NCBI RefSeq assembly: GCF_018129405.1
Contig: NZ_JAFCLP010000023.1
Span: forward strand, 1-64,000
DNA length: 64,000 bases
Origin: Bradyrhizobium iriomotense
Lineage (GTDB): Bacteria > Pseudomonadota > Alphaproteobacteria > Rhizobiales > Xanthobacteraceae
Direction: 5' to 3'
Positions 8,852 to 16,749 of this stretch are shown piece after piece. Each line of letters begins with the position of its first letter. Position 1 is the stretch's first letter. The notes below the pieces were generated by a model. The model worked only from the letters and a program-made list of their open reading frames with translations, made no database searches and was not told the DNA's origin. A program made the translations under genes and the position numbers.

Positions 8852-9847
8852 TCACTTGACGCCGATCTTCAGATTCCTGACGAAGCGGTCGTCGAAGGCC
8901 TTGTGCCAGTCGACCTTCGGGCTGAGCAGGCCGTTCGTGACCAGGAAGTCGTAGGTCTTCTCGTAGCGCTCGGCCGTGATGATCCCGACGCCGAGCGTTG
9001 CCGCATCGCCACTGTCGATGGCCTTCATCGCCCGTAATCTCTCGAGTGCGAACGCGAGCTGTCCGTCCGTCATCTTGGCGTTGTCGGCCTTGATCAGGGC
9101 ATTTGCCGGCGCCGGGTTCTTCACATAGTCGCGCCACCCTTCGAGCGAGGCCTTGACGAAGCGCGATACGAGCTCGGGCTTGTCCGCGATCATCTTCTCG
9201 GTCGTGACGATGGTCGAGCCGTAGGGCGGATAGCCGCCGTCGGCGAGCGGGAAGAATTTGACCTTCACGTTCTGCTGCTCGGCCTGATACGGCTCGGACG
9301 ACGGATAGGCCTGCTGCGCCACCGTCTTGTCGGCGAAGAAGGGCTGCAGGTTGAAGGTGTAGGGACGGATCTGGTCGTCGGTGAAGCCGTATTTGGCTCG
9401 CAGCCACGGCCAGAATGTCGTGCGCGACGATCCCGCGATCAGGATCGGCCGGCCCTTGAGCGCAGCGAGATCGGCCACATCCTCATGCGTCATGATCCCC
9501 TGGAGGTCGAACTGAAACGACGATGCGACCGTCACCAGCGGCAGGTTCTGCTCACGGCCTTTGAGGACCTGGATGTCATAGCCCATCATGAAATCGGCAT
9601 CGCCAGCCAGCAGAAGCTGGGAGCCATTCACCTGCGGGCCGCCCATCTTGATGGTGACGTCGAGACCGGCATTGTCATAGAGCCCGGTGGCTTTGGCCTG
9701 GTAGAAGCCGCCGTGCTCGGCCTGCGCAAACCAGCTGGTCATCAGCGTCACCTTGTCGGCGGCTCGGACCGGCGGGAGCGAGACAGCCAGGGCGACGCTT
9801 GCCGCAAGGCCGGCTACGAGCGTTCGGAACAGAGTTTTGATCGCCAT
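8852..9847 (-). CDS. NMT1/THI5-like ABC substrate-binding protein
   Basis: A 331-residue periplasmic protein with a signal peptide (basic start MAIKTLFRTL, hydrophobic core, cleavage probably after VRA-AD). The mature part begins VTLMTSWFAQAEHGGFY, close to the N-terminus of ThiY/THI5-type proteins that bind formylaminopyrimidine and related thiamine breakdown products; the wider family also binds riboflavin, sulfonates and other nitrogen heterocycles. It is the first gene of its unit. About 100 bases upstream lies one of three copies of a LysR-type site (9948-9987), so expression is probably controlled by the LysR at 12814. Confidence 0.88.
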   Translation of the reverse strand: MAIKTLFRTLVAGLAASVALAVSLPPVRAADKVTLMTSWFAQAEHGGFYQAKATGLYDNAGLDVTIKMGGPQVNGSQLLLAGDADFMMGYDIQVLKGREQNLPLVTVASSFQFDLQGIMTHEDVADLAALKGRPILIAGSSRTTFWPWLRAKYGFTDDQIRPYTFNLQPFFADKTVAQQAYPSSEPYQAEQQNVKVKFFPLADGGYPPYGSTIVTTEKMIADKPELVSRFVKASLEGWRDYVKNPAPANALIKADNAKMTDGQLAFALERLRAMKAIDSGDAATLGVGIITAERYEKTYDFLVTNGLLSPKVDWHKAFDDRFVRNLKIGVK

Positions 9848-9947
9848 GCGGGGGGCCTCTCGTGTATCGCGCCGGTCATTGCCGGCGACCTCTGCGCTGC
9901 GAGACGTTCCAAGCCTTGACGATGCACAGGCACAGTGTCGCCTTGAA

Positions 9948-9987
9948 GCATTTTTATTCGAGCGATCCGTTGCCTTTCGAGCAATGC
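9948..9987 (-). promoter_or_regulatory. LysR-type site, copy 2 (degenerate)
   Basis: On the plus strand this reads AGC-TTTTTATTCGA-like, then GTTGCC-TTTCG-AGCAAT. Aligned without gaps to the site at 12737-12776 it agrees at 29 of 40 positions by eye. The GTTGCC end is distal and the AT-rich end proximal to the binding-protein gene, as in the other two copies. The right half of the dyad is degraded. Confidence 0.55.
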
Positions 9988-10067
9988 CGATTTCATGGGC
10001 AATGAGCTGCCGACGACGCATGCAGAACGATGGCGATCGGCGGCGCTTGGCGTCATCGAGAGCCATA

Positions 10068-11423
10068 TCAAGGCCTCTCGCTCACGAAGCTTCGCATTTT
10101 CCCGGGGTTAAGCAGGCCATGCGGATCGGCTTCATGCTTGAAGCCGAGCTGATCGGCATCGGCGCGCTTGTACCGGCTGCCGTCCTCGACCGTGAAGACA
10201 TGCGGGTTGGCAATGAAGACACCGCGCTCTTCATGCAGCCGCATGATCTCGTTCAGCCGATCTGCATCGGTGTAGCGGATCACCGGCAGGCTGCTGCAGG
10301 TGACGCGGCCGCCGAAGCGGATGAATTCGAGGTGCTGCAGCACTTCGTCCGGAAACAGCTCCCGCATCTCGGCAACCTTCTCCAGGACGCGATCATGCGG
10401 ATAGAGACATTGTAGGTACGTTACGGAACGATCGCTCTTCAGCACCTGGAGCGTGGTGTGGTTCCAGCAATATTCGTAGAGCGGGACCCGGCTGGGGCTC
10501 TCATCCGTCGGTGTCTCGAGCGTGATCGTGCCGCGACTGCCGAGCAGCGACTTGAAGCTGTCGAGAGAGGGCTCGGCGATCATCGCCATGAGCACGCTCT
10601 TTCCGTCGGGACAGGAGGGCTTCAGCGCACCGAAATAGGAAGGCAGCGGCCAGGTGATCGGCGAGAGCACCTTCTTCACGATCCCGTCGGCCAGGGCCGC
10701 CTCATAGCCGAATGTTGCGGCCTCGATGAAATCGTCGAAGGCCACCACGACGTCGATCCATTTCCATGCAGGCGCGAGCGGCATTTCGAGCGCTGTAATG
10801 ATGCCGGTCGTGCCATAGGCGCGGTTGACCTTCTGCGCCGCATCGCCGCGCAATTCGATGATGCGCGGCTCTTCCTCGACCGTGACGACGCGCGCGGCCA
10901 GGATGTTCCCGGGATCCCGCAGGCCGCCATAGGTGATGGAGCCGATACCACCCGACCCGCCTGCGACGAAGCCGCCGATCGTCGCCATGCGCTTCGTTGA
11001 TGGATGCATCCGCAGCTCCCACCCCTGCGCCTGCGCAGCCGCATCGATCGTGTGCATCTTGGCGCCGGCGCCGACGCGCATCGCGCCTGGCCTGATCCAC
11101 TCGATGCTTTCGAGCCCCGAGATATCCAGCAGCACTCCGCCCTCGAGCGGCACGGCCTGGCCGTAATTGCCGGTGCCGCCGCCACGCACGGTGATCGGCA
11201 TGCGATGACGCGCGCAGACGGACGCGATTCGGATCACGTCCTGCTCGTCGCGCGGCAACACGATCAGGTCGGCTGATTTGCCGTCGAGCTGTGCGTTGAG
11301 AATGGGGCTATACCAGAAGAAGTCGCGCGAGCGACGGCGCACGACCTTCTGCTCGGTCACCACCGGAATGTCGCCGAGATCGGCGACCAGCCGGTCCAGC
11401 GCATCAGATGCGAGGTCAGTCAC
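10068..11423 (-). CDS. FAD-binding oxidase/dehydrogenase, PCMH (GlcD-like) type
   Basis: A 451-residue flavoprotein of the vanillyl-alcohol-oxidase/D-lactate-dehydrogenase class. The FAD-binding PCMH domain contains the pyrophosphate-binding loop TVRGGGTGNYGQAVPLEGG and the segment TIGGFVAGGSGGIGSITYG (about residues 75-165). The C-terminal half has the substrate cap and ends KHEADPHGLLNPGKM, typical of the family. The start is a GTG at 11423 overlapping the preceding stop as GTGA; no ATG in the frame gives a sensible N-terminus, and the longer upstream frame lies inside the cysteine hydrolase gene. It is the last gene of the cupin/hydrolase unit. The substrate is unknown, probably a hydroxy acid or alcohol formed in the same pathway. 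Confidence 0.85.
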   Translation of the reverse strand: MTDLASDALDRLVADLGDIPVVTEQKVVRRRSRDFFWYSPILNAQLDGKSADLIVLPRDEQDVIRIASVCARHRMPITVRGGGTGNYGQAVPLEGGVLLDISGLESIEWIRPGAMRVGAGAKMHTIDAAAQAQGWELRMHPSTKRMATIGGFVAGGSGGIGSITYGGLRDPGNILAARVVTVEEEPRIIELRGDAAQKVNRAYGTTGIITALEMPLAPAWKWIDVVVAFDDFIEAATFGYEAALADGIVKKVLSPITWPLPSYFGALKPSCPDGKSVLMAMIAEPSLDSFKSLLGSRGTITLETPTDESPSRVPLYEYCWNHTTLQVLKSDRSVTYLQCLYPHDRVLEKVAEMRELFPDEVLQHLEFIRFGGRVTCSSLPVIRYTDADRLNEIMRLHEERGVFIANPHVFTVEDGSRYKRADADQLGFKHEADPHGLLNPGKMRSFVSERP

Positions 11424-12244
11424 GATTGGCCATCCTTCGGTGCACGATGCACGAGCTCCGCCGCGATCGCTTCGGAGCCGACGACGAAGCCGAAGCATTG
11501 GTTGACGTTGTAGACGGTGGCGGCCATGCAATAGTCGGGTGACGTCGTGGCCGTGCAATCCTCGAGGAGCAGGCAGTCGTAGCCGCGAAAGTTCGCGTCC
11601 TGCAGCGTGCAGAGCACGCACTGATCGGCGTTGACCCCCGCGAACATCAAGGTGTTTACGCCGAGATTGCGAAGAATGCTGTCGAGCTCGGTATCCTGAA
11701 AGCCCGACATCCGGTACTTCGCGACGTGGATATCCGTCGGCTCTGCCGAAAGCTCATCGACGATGGCCGCCGACCAGCTGCCCCGCTCCAGCACTTTCGC
11801 GCCCGAGCCCGGCAGTTCATCACCGAGGCCAATGCCGGCGCCGCTCGGATTGTACACATGCAGCAGCGACGGGCTGAGATTGAGCCGGTCGGGCCGGTTG
11901 CCCCAATTGAGCCAGATGATCGGCACGTCGCAGCCGCGCAGCAGCGGCAGCAATCGCCGCAACGGCGCGATCGGGCGCCGTGCCGGCGCGACGTCCACGC
12001 CGATATGCGCCAGCCACCCCCTGGGATGGCAGAAGTCGTTCTGCATATCGACGATGACGAGCGCGGTGCGCGCGAGGTCGAAGGTGACGAGCTTGCCCTG
12101 GGCCTGGACCGTCGCCGGTCGCGGCAGGATCGGCTGGCGCACCAGATTGGCCCGCCCCTCGGCGACCATCCAGCAATTCGCGCGGCTCGAGCCGAGCGGC
12201 AGCAGGTCTTCGTTCACGGCAGGATCGGGTGATGCGACGTCCAT
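11420..12244 (-). CDS. isochorismatase-family cysteine hydrolase, RutB-like
   Basis: A 274-residue amidase of the isochorismatase/nicotinamidase fold. The catalytic triad is visible as Asp66 (VIVDMQNDF), Lys176 (HVAKYRMSGF) and Cys209 (GVNADQCVLCT). The segments GSWSAAIVDEL and SGFQDTELDSILRNLG resemble RutB, the (peroxy)ureidoacrylate amidohydrolase of pyrimidine degradation, more than nicotinamidase. It probably cleaves a carbamoyl or amide group. The N-terminal 50 residues are an extension not needed for the fold, and an internal start is possible. It lies 3 bases after the cupin gene and overlaps the FAD oxidase, so the three are one unit. Confidence 0.88.
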   Translation of the reverse strand: MDVASPDPAVNEDLLPLGSSRANCWMVAEGRANLVRQPILPRPATVQAQGKLVTFDLARTALVIVDMQNDFCHPRGWLAHIGVDVAPARRPIAPLRRLLPLLRGCDVPIIWLNWGNRPDRLNLSPSLLHVYNPSGAGIGLGDELPGSGAKVLERGSWSAAIVDELSAEPTDIHVAKYRMSGFQDTELDSILRNLGVNTLMFAGVNADQCVLCTLQDANFRGYDCLLLEDCTATTSPDYCMAATVYNVNQCFGFVVGSEAIAAELVHRAPKDGQS

Positions 12245-12247
12245 CGC

Positions 12248-12667
12248 CTAGAGCCCCTGCAGGACGCGCATGTCCTCGGCGTCGAGCTGGACGGGCTCAC
12301 CGCTGCGGATCAGCTCGGAAAAGCCTTCGTTGGGCGTCATCACGGTGAGCGTGTAGAGCTTGCCCGGCCCGGTGTTCTCAATGACGTGCTCGGAGCCCGG
12401 GTGCAGCAGAAGCGAGTCGCCCTTCTTGATCGGCAGGGTCTTGCCGTCGCAGCGCGCGACACCGACGCCGTGCAGCACGTGAAAGAATTCGTGCGCCGCG
12501 GCGTGCTCGTTGGGTGGCGTAGCCCCGCCAGGCTGGAAGATTTCGATGACGAAGATGTTGCCGATCCGATCCGTCACCTGATCGAACAGGACTGCGAAAT
12601 AGTTGGTGTCCTTCGGCGCGATGCGGAAGACTTTCGCATGCGTGAGATCGGCGACGCTGAACGACAT
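12248..12667 (-). CDS. cupin-domain protein
   Basis: A 139-residue single cupin. The first cupin motif is around GGATPPNEHAAAHEFFHVLHG and the second around HPGSEHVIENTGPGKLYTL. These supply His and Glu residues for a metal, though the first motif is not textbook. The start at 12667 has GAGGAAA about ten bases upstream; the longer frame has no cupin character. It heads the unit with the cysteine hydrolase and FAD oxidase and is divergent from the LysR gene, with a LysR-type site between them. It could be a small dioxygenase or an isomerase in the pathway; no specific reaction can be assigned. Confidence 0.8.
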   Translation of the reverse strand: MSFSVADLTHAKVFRIAPKDTNYFAVLFDQVTDRIGNIFVIEIFQPGGATPPNEHAAAHEFFHVLHGVGVARCDGKTLPIKKGDSLLLHPGSEHVIENTGPGKLYTLTVMTPNEGFSELIRSGEPVQLDAEDMRVLQGL

Positions 12668-12736
12668 GGGATCATTTTCCTCGAACGGTGCGCACTCTCG
12701 TCGTGACGGATGTCGCACGCCAAGGCATCGCCTCAA

Positions 12737-12776
12737 AGCGCTTTAATTCGACAGACCTGTTGCCTTTTCGGCAACG
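12737..12776. promoter_or_regulatory. LysR-type operator, copy 1
   Basis: Starts AGCGCTTTAATTCG and ends with the perfect dyad GTTGCC-TTTTC-GGCAAC (12759-12775), which contains a T-N11-A LysR box. It lies between the divergent cupin unit (69 bases to its ATG) and the LysR gene at 12814. The same element occurs at 13774-13813 (31 of 40 positions) and 9948-9987 (29 of 40). Confidence 0.7.
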
Positions 12777-12813
12777 AGCCACCATCCTGCGGAAATCGAT
12801 CGGGGCCAGAACT

Positions 12814-13716
12814 ATGCTTCACAGCCGGCTGTTGAACTACATTGACGAGGTTGCCCGCACCGGCTCGATCCGCAAGGCGGCAGACCGTCTCAATGTCGCA
12901 GCGTCAGCAATCAGCCGCCAGATTCTCGCACTCGAAACGCAATTGGGAACGCCGATCTTCCAGCGTCTTCCGAAGAAGCTGATCCTGACCGCCGCGGGGG
13001 AAGTCCTGATCGGGCACGTTCGCCAGACGCTCAAGGAGCTGACCCGCACCCAGGTCAAGATCGAGGAGTTGAAGGGCCTGCGACGCGGCGAAATCACACT
13101 GGCGATGATGAGCGGCCTCGCCTCCAACCTCGTCCCGAACAAGGTGAAGGAGTTTCGAGCGGGCAATCCGCGCGTCAAGCTCAACCTGACGCTTTTCAAT
13201 ACCGGAGCGGAAATTCAGGTTGCTGTCGCCAGCGGCGAAGCCGATCTCGGCATCGGGTTCGATTTCGGCAAGGACACCAATCTGAAGGTCCTCGCGCGCG
13301 CCGTCGGCCGGCTCGGTGCGGTCATGACTCCAAACCATCCATTGGCAAAGCGAAGCAACGTCCGTCTCAGCGATTGCATCGACTACCCGCTCGTCATCGC
13401 CGACAGCACGAGTGCGATCCGGCCTTATCTGGAGGCAGCTTTCGCGCGGGTCGCGATCGACCTGCAGCCGGCGATCGAGACCAATTCGATCGAGATCATG
13501 CGACACGCGGTCATCCTGAATGATGGCATCACCTTCCTGACCCCCTTCGACGTGGAATCCGAGCGGCGTGCCGGGCGGCTTACCTACGTTCCCGTTCGCG
13601 AGCTTGCGCAGGATGCGCAGGCACTGATGCTGATCGGACATGTCCGGGGCACCAGCGCGATCGCGAGCGTGCTCGCGGAGATGCTGAAGGCAATGATCCG
13701 CGAGGTCGCCAGCTGA
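12814..13716 (+). CDS. LysR-family transcriptional regulator
   Basis: A 300-residue regulator. The N-terminal winged helix-turn-helix (residues about 3-62) reads LLNYIDEVARTGSIRKAADRL followed by AASAISRQILALE. A periplasmic-binding-protein-like effector domain occupies about 90-295. The start at 12814 places the helix-turn-helix at the usual distance from the N-terminus; the longer frame would read through the operator. It is divergent from the cupin unit and upstream of the creatininase unit. The three matching sites at 9948, 12737 and 13774 make it the probable common regulator of all catabolic genes from 4801 to 16463. The inducer is presumably the substrate or an intermediate. Confidence 0.9.
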   Translation: MLHSRLLNYIDEVARTGSIRKAADRLNVAASAISRQILALETQLGTPIFQRLPKKLILTAAGEVLIGHVRQTLKELTRTQVKIEELKGLRRGEITLAMMSGLASNLVPNKVKEFRAGNPRVKLNLTLFNTGAEIQVAVASGEADLGIGFDFGKDTNLKVLARAVGRLGAVMTPNHPLAKRSNVRLSDCIDYPLVIADSTSAIRPYLEAAFARVAIDLQPAIETNSIEIMRHAVILNDGITFLTPFDVESERRAGRLTYVPVRELAQDAQALMLIGHVRGTSAIASVLAEMLKAMIREVAS

Positions 13717-13773
13717 ACCGGCGAGGACGGCAGCGACGATCATCGCCGCCGTTGTCACGGCCCGCCCGGACCG

Positions 13774-13813
13774 CGTTGCCAAAAGGGCAACACAACAGAC
13801 GAAATTAAGCGCT
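13774..13813 (-). promoter_or_regulatory. LysR-type operator, copy 3
   Basis: On the plus strand GTTGCC-AAAAG-GGCAAC (13775-13791) is a perfect dyad, followed by a tract ending AAATTAAGCGCT. Read on the minus strand it matches the element at 12737 at 31 of 40 positions without gaps. Its AGCGCTT end is 95 bases from the ATG of the creatininase-family gene, the same polarity as the other two copies. Confidence 0.68.
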
Positions 13814-13908
13814 TTTCATGCTTCCGCGGATGTCCAACAATGATTGGCAGGCCGCTGGGCGACGAAGCCTCGCCGGCTTGTCCGCCAATTCGAGCCAAGG
13901 CAACCGAG

Positions 13909-14715
13909 ATGAAACTGAAGTCGCATTGGTGGTGGGACCTGTCGGCCGAGGATTTCCGTCAGCTTGATATGAGCAGGATCGTCGCCGTGCTGCCGGTCGG
14001 CGCTGTCGAGCAGCACGGACCGCATCTGCCGGTTCGCGTCGATACGGCGATCGTCGATGGCATCATCCAGCACGCAGTTGCGCAGATGCCCGACGATTTC
14101 CCGGCCCTCATCCTGCCAACGATGTCGATCGGCAAGTCGAATGAGCATTCTGCGTTCCCCGGCACGCTGACGCTCTCGGCGGAAACCCTGGGCCGCGTCT
14201 GGTACGAAGTCTGCGAAAGCGCCCACCGAGCGGGGATTCGCAAGGTCGTCTTCGTCAACTCCCATGGCGGCCAGCCGCAGGTCATGGAGATCGTCTGCCG
14301 CGAATTGCGCGTCAAGCTCGGCATGCTGGCCGTCTCCTCGCAATGGTCGCGCTTCACGGACCTGTCGGACCTTTTCAGTGCGGCCGAACGCAAGCATGGA
14401 ATTCACGCCGGAGAAATCGAGACCAGCGTGATGCTCCATCTGCATCCTCGTCTCGTCGACATGGCGTTGGCAGAGGATTTCAGGGCGCTGTCTCAGACAT
14501 TGGAGACGGAATGCGAGATCCTCATGCCGGAAGGCCCAGTTGGTTTCGGCTGGCAGATGCAGGACATCAACCCGAAGGGTGCCTGCGGCAATGCCGCTCT
14601 CGCTGACGCCGAGCGCGGCCGTACGTCCGTCGAACGCGCAGCCAGCCGCTTGATCAAGCTGATCACGGAGGTCGAACAGTATCCGATGTCACGGATCAGA
14701 TCGGCAACGAATTAG
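13909..14715 (+). CDS. creatininase-family amidohydrolase
   Basis: A 268-residue protein of the creatininase family, metal-dependent hydrolases acting on cyclic or linear amides such as creatinine and formamide-type intermediates. Likely metal ligands are Glu34 and His36 in LPVGAVEQHGPHLP, Asp45 in VRVDTAI, His119 in VNSHGG, and an acidic residue near 169 in HAGEIETS. Length fits the family. The ATG at 13909 has AAGG nine bases upstream and puts LPVGAVEQHG in its usual place. It is the first gene of the third unit, with the CocE-type hydrolase 71 bases downstream. Probably hydrolyses an amide or lactam bond in the same pathway as the amidohydrolase at 5833. Confidence 0.85.
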   Translation: MKLKSHWWWDLSAEDFRQLDMSRIVAVLPVGAVEQHGPHLPVRVDTAIVDGIIQHAVAQMPDDFPALILPTMSIGKSNEHSAFPGTLTLSAETLGRVWYEVCESAHRAGIRKVVFVNSHGGQPQVMEIVCRELRVKLGMLAVSSQWSRFTDLSDLFSAAERKHGIHAGEIETSVMLHLHPRLVDMALAEDFRALSQTLETECEILMPEGPVGFGWQMQDINPKGACGNAALADAERGRTSVERAASRLIKLITEVEQYPMSRIRSATN

Positions 14716-14786
14716 CCGACCCCATAGTCGGGATTTTCGACACGCCGCGCCTTTGAACGCATAGATTCACGGTGAAGCTTCTGTAG

Positions 14787-16463
14787 ATGTCAGCAAAATC
14801 ACTTCGATTGCCCGTCTTGCCCCCGCAAATCGAGACCATGACGCTGAAGGATGGCACGCGGCTCGATGCCGACGTGTACCGTCCGGCGGCGCCGGGACCC
14901 TATCCGGTTCTGCTTCAGCGCCAAGCCTATAGCAGACGCATCGCATGCAGCATCTGCTACGCGCATCCTTCCTGGTACGCCTCACATGGCTATATCGTCG
15001 TGGTGCAGGACGTCAGAGGACGCGGCACATCGGAAGGGACATTCCGCCCCGGTGAAACCGAGGTCGAAGATGGCGCGGAGGCAATCGAATGGGCGGCCCG
15101 TCTCGATGGTGCGAACGGCGACGTCGGGATGTACGGCTTTTCCTATCAAGCCTACAACCAACTGCTTGCTGCTGCGGGAGACTGCCCGTCGCTGAAGGCC
15201 CTCGCGCCGGCGATGGGGCCGTGGAATCCCGCGCATTGGGCCTACGAGAACGACGCCCTCCAGATGAAGCACATGATCGGCTGGGGCATCCAGATCACGG
15301 CAGAGGCGGCGCGACGCGCTGGCGACGACGAGGCGTTCAGCGCCCTGCAAGCCGCCGGGACCAACCTGCCGCTTAGCGGCCCTATCGCGGCAATGCCACA
15401 GCTGCTGCAAAAATATCGGCATTATTCGCACGTCATGGACTGGCTCGAAACGCCCCCCGATTCTCCATACTGGGACAGCATTTCGCCTGCGACACACCTC
15501 GACGCCATTCGTACCCGCCGTTTGCCGATGCTGTTCGTCGGTGGCTGGTTCGACCCTTTCCTGCCGGCCACGATCGAGTCCTTCCGGGCGGTCGCAAGCA
15601 GCTGCGATGACACCAGGCTGATCGTCGGACCCTGGATCCATTTTCCGTGGACGCGGAAAGTAGGCTCGGTCGACTTCGGGCCAGAGGCGGACCGCAATGT
15701 CGACATCGATCACATCCGGTTCTTTGACCGCATCCTCAAGCATTCGTCGAGCCCGGCTAAAGACCAACGGATCGAGTTGTTCGATATGGGTTTGAAAAAA
15801 TGGCGGCAGTATCAGGATCTGCCGGCAAACTCGCAGGAATTATTCCTCGGTGGCGCCGGTCGAGCATCGCTGGATGCTCACGACGGCACTCTCGGTCTTC
15901 GGCCGGGCCCGGAGATGGATGTCGAGCACATCGTGCACGATCCCTGGCGACCCGCGCCGACTGTCGGCGGCTACTATGGCGCTCCGACGGGGCCAGTCGA
16001 CCGCCGGGTCGCCGATGAACGCGGCGACGTCTTGACCTTTACGACGGAGGCTCTCGAAGACGCCGTCGAGGTGGCCGGCGAGCCCGAAGTCGAACTCGAG
16101 CTGAGTTGCGACCGTCCGAGCTTCGATCTTTGCTGCATCCTTTCACTCGTTACTTCTGACGAACGGGTCCTTCAGATCTCGAGTGGATATGCGCATTACC
16201 GCGCAGCGACAGCCGGCCGACACAAGCTGAAGCTGGCTACCACGTGCGCGACGCTCAAGAAGGGTGAGCGGCTCCGCCTCTCGATCGCGGGTGCTGACTT
16301 CCCGGCCTACCCCGTCAATCCGGGCACGGGCGAAGACCCGGTGAGCACTCCAAAGACGCACGCCGTGGTTATTACCATTGGGGTCTGGCATGGACCGTCC
16401 TATCCATCGCTTCTCCGGTTGCCCGTCAGGCCCGGCTCCGAAATCGCTGTCGCGGGATCGTAG
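14787..16463 (+). CDS. CocE/NonD-family hydrolase (X-Pro dipeptidyl-peptidase fold)
   Basis: A 558-residue alpha/beta hydrolase of the CocE family, which includes cocaine esterase and glutaryl-7-ACA acylase. The serine nucleophile is Ser119 in GMYGFSYQAYN, where the usual glycine after the tyrosine is absent. The acid is Asp256 in VGGWFDPFL and the base His285 in VGPWIHF. The C-terminal jelly-roll domain (about residues 350-550) contains VELELSCDRPSFDLCCIL and the common motif AGADFPAYPVNPGTGED. No signal peptide is present. It follows the creatininase-like gene on the same strand and probably cleaves an ester or amide in the same pathway. Confidence 0.88.
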   Translation: MSAKSLRLPVLPPQIETMTLKDGTRLDADVYRPAAPGPYPVLLQRQAYSRRIACSICYAHPSWYASHGYIVVVQDVRGRGTSEGTFRPGETEVEDGAEAIEWAARLDGANGDVGMYGFSYQAYNQLLAAAGDCPSLKALAPAMGPWNPAHWAYENDALQMKHMIGWGIQITAEAARRAGDDEAFSALQAAGTNLPLSGPIAAMPQLLQKYRHYSHVMDWLETPPDSPYWDSISPATHLDAIRTRRLPMLFVGGWFDPFLPATIESFRAVASSCDDTRLIVGPWIHFPWTRKVGSVDFGPEADRNVDIDHIRFFDRILKHSSSPAKDQRIELFDMGLKKWRQYQDLPANSQELFLGGAGRASLDAHDGTLGLRPGPEMDVEHIVHDPWRPAPTVGGYYGAPTGPVDRRVADERGDVLTFTTEALEDAVEVAGEPEVELELSCDRPSFDLCCILSLVTSDERVLQISSGYAHYRAATAGRHKLKLATTCATLKKGERLRLSIAGADFPAYPVNPGTGEDPVSTPKTHAVVITIGVWHGPSYPSLLRLPVRPGSEIAVAGS

Positions 16464-16749
16464 GCCTAGCCTCGTTTCACCACAGCAACGCCCCCACTTG
16501 GCAATCAAGACCGAACTTCCCAGGCGCGCTTAAGGCAACTCGTGCTTCGCGAGGCGATTGCGGCCTTATGCCGACCAAGCGGAATGCTAGGAGATCTCGG
16601 GCTGCAGATCGGGTAAGACAACCTCTGTCGCAGAAACTCGATCGCCGGTTGCCGTCATCGTACGTTAGCACGCCAAGGCTACCGACTCGCCGATAGGGCC
16701 GTCCGAAGTGGAGAGATCGTTCAGGGGCGCGAGCGTGGTACGACCTCTG

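Noticed and set aside
14715-14737. CCGAC-N6-GTCGG followed by ATTTT after the creatininase-family gene as a terminator
   Set aside because: The five-pair stem is weak and the next gene in the same direction starts 71 bases after the creatininase-family stop, so read-through within one unit is more likely.
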